From Belliella alkalica (GTDB lineage: Bacteria > Bacteroidota > Bacteroidia > Cytophagales > Cyclobacteriaceae), in contig NZ_JAKZGO010000029.1 in assembly GCF_022549785.1 (NCBI RefSeq), positions 1 through 41,292 of the forward strand: a stretch of 41,292 nucleotides of DNA. The letters run 5' to 3'. Below are positions 8,257-16,581 of this stretch, piece after piece. The first letter of the stretch is position 1. Each line of letters begins with the position of its first letter. The notes beneath the pieces are model-generated. The model did no database searches, was not told the origin of the DNA, and worked only from the letters and a program-made list of their open reading frames with translations. Made by a program: the position numbers and the translations under genes.

Positions 8257-8883
8257 TCAAACATTCATTTCCATTGCTTTCTTTACTAGTTCAAGTGCAG
8301 AGCTGACACCAAGTTTTGAATTGATTTTTTTGCGATGAGATTCTACAGTCAATTGGCTCAAATGTAATTCCTCTGCAATTTCCCTATTGATCTTTCCGTC
8401 TTTGATCATAATCAAAATCTGTAATTCCCTTTTTGAAAGTTTAAACTTTGCCTTGAATGCATCATCGACATAGTCATCTTTGTTTTGTTGCAAAACCTTC
8501 TGGAAACTCATCACATGACTACCATCCAATACTTCTTTGATAGTGTAGATTAATTCATCTGGATCTGCATCTTTCAAAATGTAGGCGCTGGCACCTAATT
8601 TTTGGCATTTTTTAAAAATCGATTCGTCTTCATACATCGATATCACGATTACGCGTGTTCTCGGATGTTTTTTTTTCATGGCTTGAATTACCCCTAGACC
8701 GTCCATATTCGGCATGTTCATATCTGTTAGTACAACATTGACTTTGTTGAACTCCAAATACTCCATAAGTTCTTCTCCATTGGTAAAAGTACCGCACACT
8801 AGAAAGTCCTCTTCCTCTTCAAGTAAGCTTTGAATTCCTTTTGCGAATAATTTATGGTCGTCTGCTATTGCTATTCTTATCAT
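8257..8883 (-). CDS. NarL/LuxR-family response regulator
   Basis: This transcription factor is the partner of the histidine kinase encoded just upstream. From ATG 8883 it has 208 residues: a receiver domain with the acidic pair ADDH near residue 8, the phosphoacceptor Asp54 (VLTDMNMPNMDG), the switch region VIVISMYED and a Lys in YILKDAD, then a LuxR-type HTH (LSKRELQILIMIKDGKINREIAEELHLSQLTVESHRKKINSKL). The open frame runs upstream to 8988, but the family N-terminus MIRIAIADDHK fixes the start. A 61-bp dispersed repeat lies between it and the kinase gene. Confidence 0.93.
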   Translation of the reverse strand: MIRIAIADDHKLFAKGIQSLLEEEEDFLVCGTFTNGEELMEYLEFNKVNVVLTDMNMPNMDGLGVIQAMKKKHPRTRVIVISMYEDESIFKKCQKLGASAYILKDADPDELIYTIKEVLDGSHVMSFQKVLQQNKDDYVDDAFKAKFKLSKRELQILIMIKDGKINREIAEELHLSQLTVESHRKKINSKLGVSSALELVKKAMEMNV

Positions 8884-8987
8884 TTTTTGGGTAATATGCA
8901 TATGCGCTTTCACACCAGTATCCACATTTAATTTGGTACATACTTTGAATTCAGCTGCTGTCGAAAGTCGACAGTCATCTGCCGACA

Positions 8988-9048
8988 ATTATCCGCATGA
9001 TTTGACGTGAAAATTCACTTTCAGGTGTCATTGCGGGGAATCATATTA
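8988..9048. repeat. Dispersed 61-bp repeat, copy 1
   Basis: This 61-bp stretch aligns without gaps to 32555-32615 at 48 of 61 positions by my count. Both begin ATTATCCGCA and end AATCATATTA. In this copy the outer inverted repeat has decayed (the right side reads TGCGGGGAAT). It sits between the kinase and response-regulator genes. Confidence 0.6.
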
Positions 9049-9069
9049 GGTATTATTCCAAAAGATAGC

Positions 9070-9834
9070 CTATGCATTCGAATTAGGCAATAAAAGTTTG
9101 ATTTGTGTTCCATTTCTTTCCGAAGAAATAATATTTATTTCTCCTTCTATAGTTTTCATCCTTGATTTTAAGTTGTGCAGGCCAGATCCATTCTTTTGAG
9201 TGGAGGTATCGAACCCGATTCCGTTGTCTGATATTGATATTTCAGTGACGTCTGATTTAGATGATAGATTTATTGATATCAAACTGGGTTTTGCATGCTT
9301 CACGGCATTGTTGAGACATTCTTGGATGACTCTGATAAGTACCAGTTTTTTGGAGTTGTCAAGGTTGTTAGACTCACCGGAAGTGGTAAACGCTACCTTA
9401 CAAAATTCCAGCTGCTCCAGCTTGGAAAGTTCCTTTTGGATAAAACTCGCTAAATCAATGGATTCGACCCAGTCCAAATTCAGTGATTTGGAAAGCGTTC
9501 GGACTTCTTTGATGATTTGGTTGATGAGTTGTTTGCCTTCGTGGACTTTTTCGGGATTAGGGCTGCTGAGGGTGAGTTTTGCAAGAGAAAGCAATTGTCC
9601 AATATTGTCATGGAGCTCCCTTCCTACATGTTGGAGGGTCTCTTCTTGAATCTCTTTCTCCACATTCAATATTGTCTTTTCAAAGTCAGCTTTGATGCTT
9701 TCCAGCTTTTGCTTGTTTTGTATTTGTCTGTTTCTATGAATCAAGACCAAGGTTACGATAAAACCCACCATCACAACCATCAAAAAAAATCCGGAAAGGA
9801 TCACAAAGAAAATATCAGGTGTAGGTTCAGTCAT
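9070..9834 (-). CDS. Sensor histidine kinase, NarX/DegS type (HisKA_3)
   Basis: This 254-residue membrane-anchored kinase has one span at about residues 9-33, a short coiled linker (residues 40-70), the HisKA_3 box ETLQHVGRELHDNIGQLLSLAKL with phospho-acceptor His75, and a HATPase domain with N box ECLNNAVKHAKP, G1 DNGIGFD and G2 GSGLHNLKSRM. There is no extracellular sensor domain, so the input comes through the membrane span, the linker or a partner. The response regulator gene follows on the same strand, 187 bp away. Kinases of this short type are common in Cytophagales with NarL-type partners. Confidence 0.93.
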   Translation of the reverse strand: MTEPTPDIFFVILSGFFLMVVMVGFIVTLVLIHRNRQIQNKQKLESIKADFEKTILNVEKEIQEETLQHVGRELHDNIGQLLSLAKLTLSSPNPEKVHEGKQLINQIIKEVRTLSKSLNLDWVESIDLASFIQKELSKLEQLEFCKVAFTTSGESNNLDNSKKLVLIRVIQECLNNAVKHAKPSLISINLSSKSDVTEISISDNGIGFDTSTQKNGSGLHNLKSRMKTIEGEINIISSERNGTQIKLLLPNSNA

Positions 9835-10126
9835 CAGGATTGATTTGTATGTCAGAAATTTAGTGAAAATTCATTTGAAGAATTAGTTTTTACTAAATTT
9901 TAAGTAAATATCATTATTTATCAAAACAATCTGTATACCCATCTTACTGCTAAAAATAACTTTTAATAGTGATTCTTGCATCTTTTAAGATCGTTATTGA
10001 AAAGGAAATTTTGATTGCGAACAATTACCTTCCTAATTTCAAATTTGAATATTTGCTATACTTTAGGTAATCAAATCGATTTAAACTTGAATTTGTAAGA
10101 GGGTTGTTAGAATATTTATTTAAAAA

Positions 10127-10795
10127 TTAACTCAATTTAGAAGTTCTATGAACTAGCATAGGGATATAAAATGAAAAGCCCATTCCCAAGTACATAAGTA
10201 CAGCCATAATTCTATTTATAGTTCCCAAAATATAGTTTAATTGTTGATCAATTGAAACTAGGAGATTAAGAGAAGAAAAGTATAAAAAAGTCGCAGAGTA
10301 AAAGAGAAACAAAAATGTAACAATCCAAAAAATTGGATTCGTCAATAAGTTATCATTTGTGTACCATTCTTTTACAAATAGATTTGAGAAAAAATAAATA
10401 CAACATGTAATTATTACAAAACAACCGATGGAAAAAGGAATTGCATGAAATGAATCTAGATCTTTGGTTAAAAAACTGAAAGTTAAACCTAAAATGATAA
10501 AAGTGATAGAAACAATTTTAATGACTTTAAGAGAAATATTTGTTTTTAGAATACTTGAAAAAAACCAAAGAACAAGTAAAGTTTCTGCATATACAAAAAA
10601 CAGATTGTAAGCTATTGTATTATTTATTTTTCTTAAGTAAGTGTATGTGCCATAAAACTCTAATATAGTTGCTACTATTAAAATAAGAAAAGTAATTAGA
10701 TGCTGTTTTTTGTATGGATTTTTAAAAAAAAAGAGGGGTGTGCTTAAAAGCAACCCCACTAAAATTAGTCCATTATACCAATCTATTATTTCCAT
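10127..10795 (-). CDS. Multi-span membrane protein, paralog of the 11241-11918 protein
   Basis: This 222-residue protein has about seven hydrophobic segments and little soluble sequence. It is clearly paralogous to the protein at 11241-11918. The two share an E-x-x-G-x-YT-x-x-R-x-INN block after the second span (EFYGTYTYLRKINNTIAYNL), a P-x-FWI block before the sixth span (LTNPIFWIVTFLFLFY), and an NR-x-x-A-x-x-MYL-x-x-G-x-SF-x-x-P block at the last span (NRIMAVLMYLGMGFSFYIP). I do not recognise the family. The 12-bp gap to the small gene upstream suggests an operon of three. Confidence 0.8.
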   Translation of the reverse strand: MEIIDWYNGLILVGLLLSTPLFFFKNPYKKQHLITFLILIVATILEFYGTYTYLRKINNTIAYNLFFVYAETLLVLWFFSSILKTNISLKVIKIVSITFIILGLTFSFLTKDLDSFHAIPFSIGCFVIITCCIYFFSNLFVKEWYTNDNLLTNPIFWIVTFLFLFYSATFLYFSSLNLLVSIDQQLNYILGTINRIMAVLMYLGMGFSFYIPMLVHRTSKLS

Positions 10796-10807
10796 TTTTC
10801 AATTAAA

Positions 10808-11221
10808 TCAGCAATTTGGAGGACAAATCCTTCCCCCATTCCAGCCTTCTTCTAAATCATCATCTTCTATTTCCGTGTGCTTGGTCAGTGGGGAAGAACT
10901 TACGTCTTGAAGCCCGTCTTCAGTCAAATTACACGGTTTCAAAACTAGTGAAATTCTCCCAATATATGCTTCTCTTTTTTCACGATTTTCTTCGATCATT
11001 TCTATAGTTTCTTTGTCATATTGGCCAAAATACATTTTTAGGCCGCCGACTTTACCGTCTTTATCTGCATCTTTCAATGCATTTTCGATTGTCTCTCTGT
11101 CAAACCAGACCCAATCTGTTTGTTCTTTGATTTGTTCACCTCGAAAATCTTCTCCTGGTTTGTTGATTTTACCATGCGCATGGTAACTGCCTCTAAATTG
11201 TTTTAGTTGTTTTCTGTTCAT
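10808..11221 (-). CDS. Hypothetical soluble protein with EF-hand-like loop
   Basis: This 137-residue protein is hydrophilic and has no signal peptide. It contains DWVWFDRETIENALKDADKDGKVGGLKMYFGQYD, where DADKDGKVGG resembles the first half of an EF-hand or dockerin calcium loop (D-x-D-x-D-G) but lacks the terminal acidic residue. The C-terminus is acidic, then ends GGRICPPNC with two Cys. It lies between two genes for paralogous membrane proteins, with gaps of 12 and 19 bp, so the three probably act together. No function can be assigned. Confidence 0.75.
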   Translation of the reverse strand: MNRKQLKQFRGSYHAHGKINKPGEDFRGEQIKEQTDWVWFDRETIENALKDADKDGKVGGLKMYFGQYDKETIEMIEENREKREAYIGRISLVLKPCNLTEDGLQDVSSSPLTKHTEIEDDDLEEGWNGGRICPPNC

Positions 11222-11240
11222 AGGTTATTAAATTAGGTGA

Positions 11241-11918
11241 TTATTCAGCTATATTTTGAACTTTGCTGCATATAAATAAAGGAAGAAAAAATGAAAGACC
11301 AAAAGTTAGGTACATAATACCTGCTAAGAGTCTATTAAATGTAAAAACTACTTTTACATTTTCAATGATGGTTGCTGGATAAAACTGGAAAGTACTAAAG
11401 AGTAAAATGGCTTCTCCGTAGAAGAATACAATTGAGCAAGCTATCCAAAAATTAGGAACACAAAGGATGTTTTTGTCTGAATAGATTTCGAGCCTAAGAA
11501 TTTTTTTGAGAAAATGAATGCTTAGTACAATGATGATCAGTGCGAATGGCAAAAACGTGAAATACTGGAATTCATAAAAGATGTCTTGAAAGAAAAGGGT
11601 GTTGGCTAATCCTAAAATAACTATGAAAACAGTAAACAATCGAATCCTACTTTTAATGATGGGACTAGATTCTAAACTATAAAAATAGAAAATCAGCAAA
11701 ATAGACTCAATGTAAACCCAACCTAAGTTATAGAGCAGGGAATTATTGATGGACCTTGAAGCAGTATATTCCCCAGCTGATTCCATTACGAAAACCAGTG
11801 CAAGAATAGCTAAGATGATCCATTGATTTTTTATTTGGGGTTTCTTCTTTATTCCCCAAAATACAAGTGAAGCAATCAAACTTATTCCTATAGCAATCAG
11901 ATAAAAATTAGCATTCAT
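11241..11918 (-). CDS. Multi-span membrane protein, paralog of the 10127-10795 protein
   Basis: This 225-residue protein has about seven membrane spans. It shares its conserved blocks with the gene two places downstream: ESAGEYTASRSINNSLLYNLGWVY, VPNFWIACSIVFFY and NRLLAGIMYLTFGLSFFLP. The conserved Glu, Arg and Asn residues within spans suggest a specific role rather than a generic anchor. It is the first gene of the three-gene minus-strand cluster. No kinase or output domain is fused. The family is unrecognised; a sensor or ion-handling role is only a guess. Confidence 0.8.
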   Translation of the reverse strand: MNANFYLIAIGISLIASLVFWGIKKKPQIKNQWIILAILALVFVMESAGEYTASRSINNSLLYNLGWVYIESILLIFYFYSLESSPIIKSRIRLFTVFIVILGLANTLFFQDIFYEFQYFTFLPFALIIIVLSIHFLKKILRLEIYSDKNILCVPNFWIACSIVFFYGEAILLFSTFQFYPATIIENVKVVFTFNRLLAGIMYLTFGLSFFLPLFICSKVQNIAE

Positions 11919-11957
11919 TAAAAGTAGTTTTATTTCCTACAAAGCTACGATGTTTGA

Positions 11958-11999
11958 AAGCCCCAAAAAATACCAACTTGTTGGTATTTTTTGGGGCTT
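11958..11999. terminator. Strong 20-bp-arm hairpin upstream of the membrane-protein cluster
   Basis: Arms 11958-11977 and 11980-11999 are perfectly complementary with a 2-nt loop, and the stem contains an A6/T6 run. It lies about 40 bp upstream of the minus-strand cluster. No gene obviously ends here, so it may insulate the cluster or mark the end of a lost gene. Confidence 0.6.
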
Positions 12000-12138
12000 C
12001 TTTGCCTTGATGTTTAATAAAACCAGTTAGTGATGGTCTTTTGCCCCCCTCCACATGAATCTAATTAATCCCGCATGACAAGGCGGAGGAAAGGGAAAAT
12101 GCAATATCGGTGGATAACTCCCAACCCCGATGTGCCTA

Positions 12139-12287
12139 TCCCGATATTTTCGGGAGGTTGAATCATCCTATTTTATTTCAATACATCAAAATTCAACTCC
12201 GCTGGAGTTGGGAAAGAGGTATTGTTGGATCCTTATTTCCACCGCATTTGCATGCGGGGTATATGAAATTTGTTCCCTTTCGGGAAC
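12139..12287. repeat. Cluster of four short perfect hairpins
   Basis: Four small inverted repeats follow one another in about 150 bp: TCCCGA/TCGGGA (12139-12155), CAACTCC/GGAGTTG (12194-12210), CCGCAT/ATGCGG (12242-12257) and GTTCCC/GGGAAC (12272-12287). This fills the gap between secDF and the membrane-protein cluster. I see no credible gene here; an 81-codon open frame across it is a by-product of the repeats. Confidence 0.6.
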
Positions 12288-12360
12288 AGGTTTCGTATAA
12301 GGAACGGGTATCATATAGGGAGGTGGTTTTTATGGCTATATGTGCCTATGTTTAAAAACA

Positions 12361-12396
12361 AAAAAAGGGAGTCGATTTCTCAACTCCCTTTTTTTT
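12361..12396 (-). terminator. Terminator of secDF
   Basis: Arms AAAAAAGGGAGT (12361-12372) and ACTCCCTTTTTT (from 12383) form a stem with A/T tails on both sides, 15 bp after the secDF stop. Confidence 0.85.
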
Positions 12397-12410
12397 ACTC
12401 AAAATTATAT

Positions 12411-15389
12411 TTAAGCAGGCTTCTTAACTGGCTCTACTTCATTTTCAATCTCACGCTTCATCAAATCCACCACGATTGGTGTCGCAATGTAAATGGATGA
12501 ATATGTACCTACCAATACACCGATAAACAATGCAAAGGAGAATCCTCTCAATACTTCACCACCAAATATCAACAATACAAGTACCACGATCAAAGTAGTG
12601 AATGATGTGATCAATGTTCTAGCCATTGTTTGGTTGATAGCGTCATTGAACATTTTCACCAATTTGGATGTACCTCTATTTTCGATATTCTCCCTGATTC
12701 TATCAAATACAATCACGGTATCATTGATGGAGTAACCAACTACTGTTAGCATCGCTGCAATGAACACTTGGTCAATCTCAAATGTAGCTCCCAATGCACT
12801 GGCAATCGCAAATGCTGCAACTACAAAGAATACATCATGAATCAATGCAATGATAGATCCAAGCGAGAATTGCCATTTACGGAACCTCAATAAGATGTAT
12901 AAGAAGATTGCGATCAAGGCAAAGAACATAGCCTCACCTGAGGATGCTTTGATATCATCTGCAACAGTAGCTCCTACTTTCGATGAACCTGTGATCGAGA
13001 ATTGGTTGTCTTGTAGGTTTGTAGCGTCTTTGGTATATGTCAAACCAGTAACTGTAGCAATCCCTTCTTTCACTTTTTGTTCTACTTCAGTATTCGACGC
13101 ATCGTCGTCTTCATTGATTAGGTAAGAAGTCGTTACTTTCAAAATGTTGTTCCCACCAAAGGTTTTTACTTCAACAGAACCATCAAACTCATTGTCCAAT
13201 CCAACTTTCAAGTCTGAAGTTGCTATTGGTTGATTGAATTCTACGATATAAGATCTACCACCTGTGAAATCAACCCCAAACTTCAAACCACTGATCAATG
13301 CTACTGCAAGACCGATGATAATAAATCCTGTAGAGAAAAGATAAGCTACTTTACGTTTGCTCAAGAAATCAATATTCAGGTTGCTCAATACGTTTTTAGC
13401 AAATGGAGTGGCGAAAGAAATTGAACTCTTATCACCTCCTTTTTTGCTCATCCAGTAAACAATTACTCTTGTAATAAATACAGAAGAGAAGAAAGAGGAA
13501 GCGATACCAATCATCAATACGATTGCAAATCCTTTAACAGGACCTTGGCCCAATGCATAAAGGATAGCACCAGTAAGGAATGTTGTCACATTCGAATCCA
13601 AAATAGCGGAGAACGCCTTGCTGTAACCTTCATTGATTGCTACTAATAATCCAGCTCCATTGCGTAGCTCTTCTTTAATCCTCTCAAAGATCAAGACATT
13701 CGCATCTATCGACATACCGATGGTCAACACGATACCTGCTATACCCGGTAAAGTCAATGCCGCTCCTAGTTGGGCAAGAATACCTAAGATGAAGAAGATG
13801 TTGAAAACCAATGCAGCGATAGCTACAAAACCACCTTTAGCATAATAAGCTACCATGAAAAGCACAACTAGCACTAAACCTGCAATCATTGAAACTACAC
13901 CTTGATTGCTGGCTTCCTTACCTAGTGTAGGCCCTACGAATGCTTCTTCAACGATCTTAGTTGGCGCTGGTAAGCTACCAGACTTCAAGATGTTTGCCAA
14001 ATCTTTTGCTTCTTCCAATGAGAAGTTTCCAGTGATTTCAGATGAACCATTGGGTATTTCACCTTGAATAGTTGGGGCAGTATAGACATAATCATCCAAT
14101 ACAACTGCTATACTTTTACCAATATTTTCAGCAGTAAGTTTTCTCCACTTTCTTGCTCCATCTGCATTCATTTGCATGCTTACGGCAGGACGAGAAGATT
14201 GGTCAAGGACTTGTCTAGCATCAGTGATTACATCACCTTCCAAAAGTGCCATATCAGAGTTTCTTGTCAATTTGATTCCATAAAGCTCCAAAAGCTCCAT
14301 TCCGTCAGCTTTCCGTGGCTTTACAGCCCACAGGAATTTCACGTCTCTTGGCAAGACAGATTTCACATCTTCTCTTGCAAAGATTCTATTGATAGTTACT
14401 GTATCTCTGATTTCATAGATCAGACCATAATTCGCTTTTGTCAATGCAAATATTGGTGAGATTTCAGAAGAAAAATCCGAAGTGCTATCACCATCTGCAA
14501 GTTGCTGCTCTAGTGAGGAGATTTCCTCTTCTTCTTGAGTCTCTCCTTCTTCTTCCGAAGCAAGGACTTCTTCAACACTTGTTCCAGCTTTTTGTGCTTT
14601 GGCTTCTGCTACCAAAAGGGCATTTGCAGCCTCTAATTCACCAGCATAATCGTTGATCTCTGCTACTTCCCAAAACTGCAATTTGGCAACTCCCTGAAGT
14701 AAGTTTCTTACTCGCTCTTGGTTATCAACTCCAGGTAGTTCGATTTGAATTCTTCCAGAACCTTGGATTCTTTGGATGTTTGGCTGTGATGTACCAAAAC
14801 GGTCAACACGGGTTCTTAAGATATTGAAAGATCTTTCGATCGCATTTTCAACTTCAGCATCGATGATTCCCAAAATGTCAGCATCAGATGACTCAAGGGA
14901 AATTCTACCTCTGTTGGCCGCTGTAGCAAATACTGTATTCAGCTTTTTGTCTCCAGCTTTGGACTGCCAAGATCTGTAGAAAGTATCTACAAACTTTTCG
15001 TTGGTAGTTTTTGCTGCTTCTGTGGCTTCTTCCAATGCTGCATTGAACATTGGGTCTTTGCTATTTCCTGAGAGTCCTTTTACGATCTCCACTGGAGATA
15101 CTTCCAAAGTAACATGCATACCACCCTGCAAATCAAGGCCTAAGCCTAATTCTGTTTCTTTGATTTCTTTGTATGTGAAGTCAGCTCCCAAAAATCTGTA
15201 AACTGGCTCTCTGTAGATAGAATCTAAGTATGATTGTTTTTTACCGAAGTCAACATTTCCGACTTCGTCAGTAGCATATTCTACAGCCTTCTGCTGAATA
15301 TTGCTAGATACAAATGTGAATGACAGATAGTACAGACATAGTGCTGTAATGATTACTGTCAAAAACACAATAACACCTTGGTTACGCAT
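12411..15389 (-). CDS. secDF: Protein translocase SecDF (fused SecD-SecF)
   Basis: SecD and SecF use the proton gradient to pull preproteins through SecYEG. Here they are one 992-residue polypeptide, the usual form in Bacteroidota. The SecD half has its first span near residues 7-27, the GLDLQGGMHVTLEV motif, a long periplasmic P1 region with an acidic low-complexity insert (ASEEEGETQEEEEISSLEQQL), and the span motif GMSIDANVLIFERIKEELRNG. The SecF half opens after a span with LKFGVDFTGGRSY and ends with GYSINDTVIVFDRIRENI. It is a full-length gene with no frameshift. A small hypothetical gene precedes it by 88 bp. Confidence 0.97.
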   Translation of the reverse strand: MRNQGVIVFLTVIITALCLYYLSFTFVSSNIQQKAVEYATDEVGNVDFGKKQSYLDSIYREPVYRFLGADFTYKEIKETELGLGLDLQGGMHVTLEVSPVEIVKGLSGNSKDPMFNAALEEATEAAKTTNEKFVDTFYRSWQSKAGDKKLNTVFATAANRGRISLESSDADILGIIDAEVENAIERSFNILRTRVDRFGTSQPNIQRIQGSGRIQIELPGVDNQERVRNLLQGVAKLQFWEVAEINDYAGELEAANALLVAEAKAQKAGTSVEEVLASEEEGETQEEEEISSLEQQLADGDSTSDFSSEISPIFALTKANYGLIYEIRDTVTINRIFAREDVKSVLPRDVKFLWAVKPRKADGMELLELYGIKLTRNSDMALLEGDVITDARQVLDQSSRPAVSMQMNADGARKWRKLTAENIGKSIAVVLDDYVYTAPTIQGEIPNGSSEITGNFSLEEAKDLANILKSGSLPAPTKIVEEAFVGPTLGKEASNQGVVSMIAGLVLVVLFMVAYYAKGGFVAIAALVFNIFFILGILAQLGAALTLPGIAGIVLTIGMSIDANVLIFERIKEELRNGAGLLVAINEGYSKAFSAILDSNVTTFLTGAILYALGQGPVKGFAIVLMIGIASSFFSSVFITRVIVYWMSKKGGDKSSISFATPFAKNVLSNLNIDFLSKRKVAYLFSTGFIIIGLAVALISGLKFGVDFTGGRSYIVEFNQPIATSDLKVGLDNEFDGSVEVKTFGGNNILKVTTSYLINEDDDASNTEVEQKVKEGIATVTGLTYTKDATNLQDNQFSITGSSKVGATVADDIKASSGEAMFFALIAIFLYILLRFRKWQFSLGSIIALIHDVFFVVAAFAIASALGATFEIDQVFIAAMLTVVGYSINDTVIVFDRIRENIENRGTSKLVKMFNDAINQTMARTLITSFTTLIVVLVLLIFGGEVLRGFSFALFIGVLVGTYSSIYIATPIVVDLMKREIENEVEPVKKPA

Positions 15390-15477
15390 AGTAATTGTAT
15401 AATTATAGATTGATTTTTAAAATGAATGATTGGTTCGAATACCTGTGGTATTCAATGGATGGAGAAGTTCTTTGGAA

Positions 15478-15852
15478 TCAGGGTGCGTTGGTAGAAATTA
15501 TTCTTTCAAAAAGTATTTCCCTAAATTCTAGATTTAATAAGACCTGATTGACGGTATTTGAGATAGAAACCGACTCAAAATCGATGATTTCATAAATGAT
15601 GTATAGTGATATTTGCCCTAAGCTTGTCACAAAAGGTACTACAGCATCTACCGCTACATCCAAAAAAGTTTGGTTTTGTCTGGAGTTTTCCTGCTCTGTT
15701 TTTGTCTCTTTTTTGATATGAGAGCTCTCAGAATCCTGATTCGGAAAGTATTCCATACTGGATACAAGCATGCAAAAGAACATCACCATCAACAATGTGA
15801 TGCGCTGTTTCAAAAGGCTTGTATTTCGTTCTTCTCTTCTCACGGGCTGCAA
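15478..15852 (-). CDS. Hypothetical membrane-anchored protein upstream of secDF
   Basis: The frame is open for 124 codons from TTG 15852; GTG at 15843 is an equally possible start, and neither has a clear ribosome site. The N-terminus is basic (RREERNTSLLKQR), then one hydrophobic segment (ITLLMVMFFCMLVSSMEY), a charged linker and a second hydrophobic stretch (FVTSLGQISLYIIYEII). No family is recognised. It lies on the same strand just before secDF and may be cotranscribed. The start is uncertain and the function is unknown. Confidence 0.55.
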   Translation of the reverse strand: MQPVRREERNTSLLKQRITLLMVMFFCMLVSSMEYFPNQDSESSHIKKETKTEQENSRQNQTFLDVAVDAVVPFVTSLGQISLYIIYEIIDFESVSISNTVNQVLLNLEFREILFERIISTNAP

Positions 15853-15947
15853 ATATATAAAAAAATGAAAACTTACATAGTCTATTTTTCTAAAATTTAT
15901 CAGATCTAAACAAAATTAAACAGTTAAATTTCAGTGAATTAGGTTTT

Positions 15948-16562
15948 TTAGAATTTTGCCCTCAAATATGTTTTGATTACATCAAGTGCCTTGTCAAAGT
16001 TTCTGTTGTTGGGAACAATGATGTCTGCATCGTGCTTAAATGGCTCTATGTACTTTTCATATGTAGGCATCACATGGCTTTCGTATCTATAGAGGACATC
16101 ATCTAGGTCATATCCTCTTTCTACTTTATCTCTGACGATTCTCCTTTTCAATTTGATGTATTCCTTTGCATCTATGAATACTTTCAGATCCAAAAGGTTT
16201 GCCAATTCTGGATAATAAAGAACAAAAATCCCTTCCACGACTACAACAGGAGAAGGAACAAACTCCAAAGTCTTTGGCTTTTTGTTTGGATTGTTGAAAG
16301 TATATTCTTGCCTGTAAACAGTTTCTCCAGCTTGGATCTTTTTGATGTCTAAAGCATACTGTTCAAAGTCGATGGAGTTTGGCGTGTCAAAGTTGTGTAC
16401 GCCCTTGTCATCGATCGGCTGTTGGTGTCGAGGTTTGTAGTAATTGTCTTGGGAGATAAGGCATACTTGCTCCTGATCAAAGGAATTGAGTAATTTATCA
16501 AGGAAAAGAGTTTTCCCAGATGCACTTCCGCCTGTAATTCCTACAATGTAAGGTTTGCTCAT
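15948..16562 (-). CDS. udk: Uridine kinase
   Basis: This enzyme phosphorylates uridine and cytidine with GTP or ATP in pyrimidine salvage. From ATG 16562 it has 204 residues with the P-loop GITGGSASGKT, then ISQDNYYKPRHQQPIDDKGVHNFDTPNSIDF, the substrate-binding and lid segments typical of Udk, and VVVVEGIFVLYYPEL followed by KLKRRIVRDKVERGYDLDDVLYRYE. A longer frame to TTG 16571 adds only three residues and is unlikely. It follows rdgB by 19 bp on the same strand, so the two form a nucleotide-metabolism operon. Confidence 0.95.
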   Translation of the reverse strand: MSKPYIVGITGGSASGKTLFLDKLLNSFDQEQVCLISQDNYYKPRHQQPIDDKGVHNFDTPNSIDFEQYALDIKKIQAGETVYRQEYTFNNPNKKPKTLEFVPSPVVVVEGIFVLYYPELANLLDLKVFIDAKEYIKLKRRIVRDKVERGYDLDDVLYRYESHVMPTYEKYIEPFKHDADIIVPNNRNFDKALDVIKTYLRAKF

Positions 16563-16581
16563 AGATGACAAAATTAGGGAT

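Noticed and set aside
12110-12355. An 81-codon plus-strand frame after secDF
   Set aside because: It runs through four short hairpins and has no family features; its reading is a by-product of palindromes.
14064-14459. A 131-codon plus-strand frame opposite secDF
   Set aside because: It is antisense to a clearly coding region, with residue content typical of a shadow frame.
15420-15470. A tRNA-like GGTTCGAAT string before secDF
   Set aside because: No acceptor, D or anticodon stems can be built around it.
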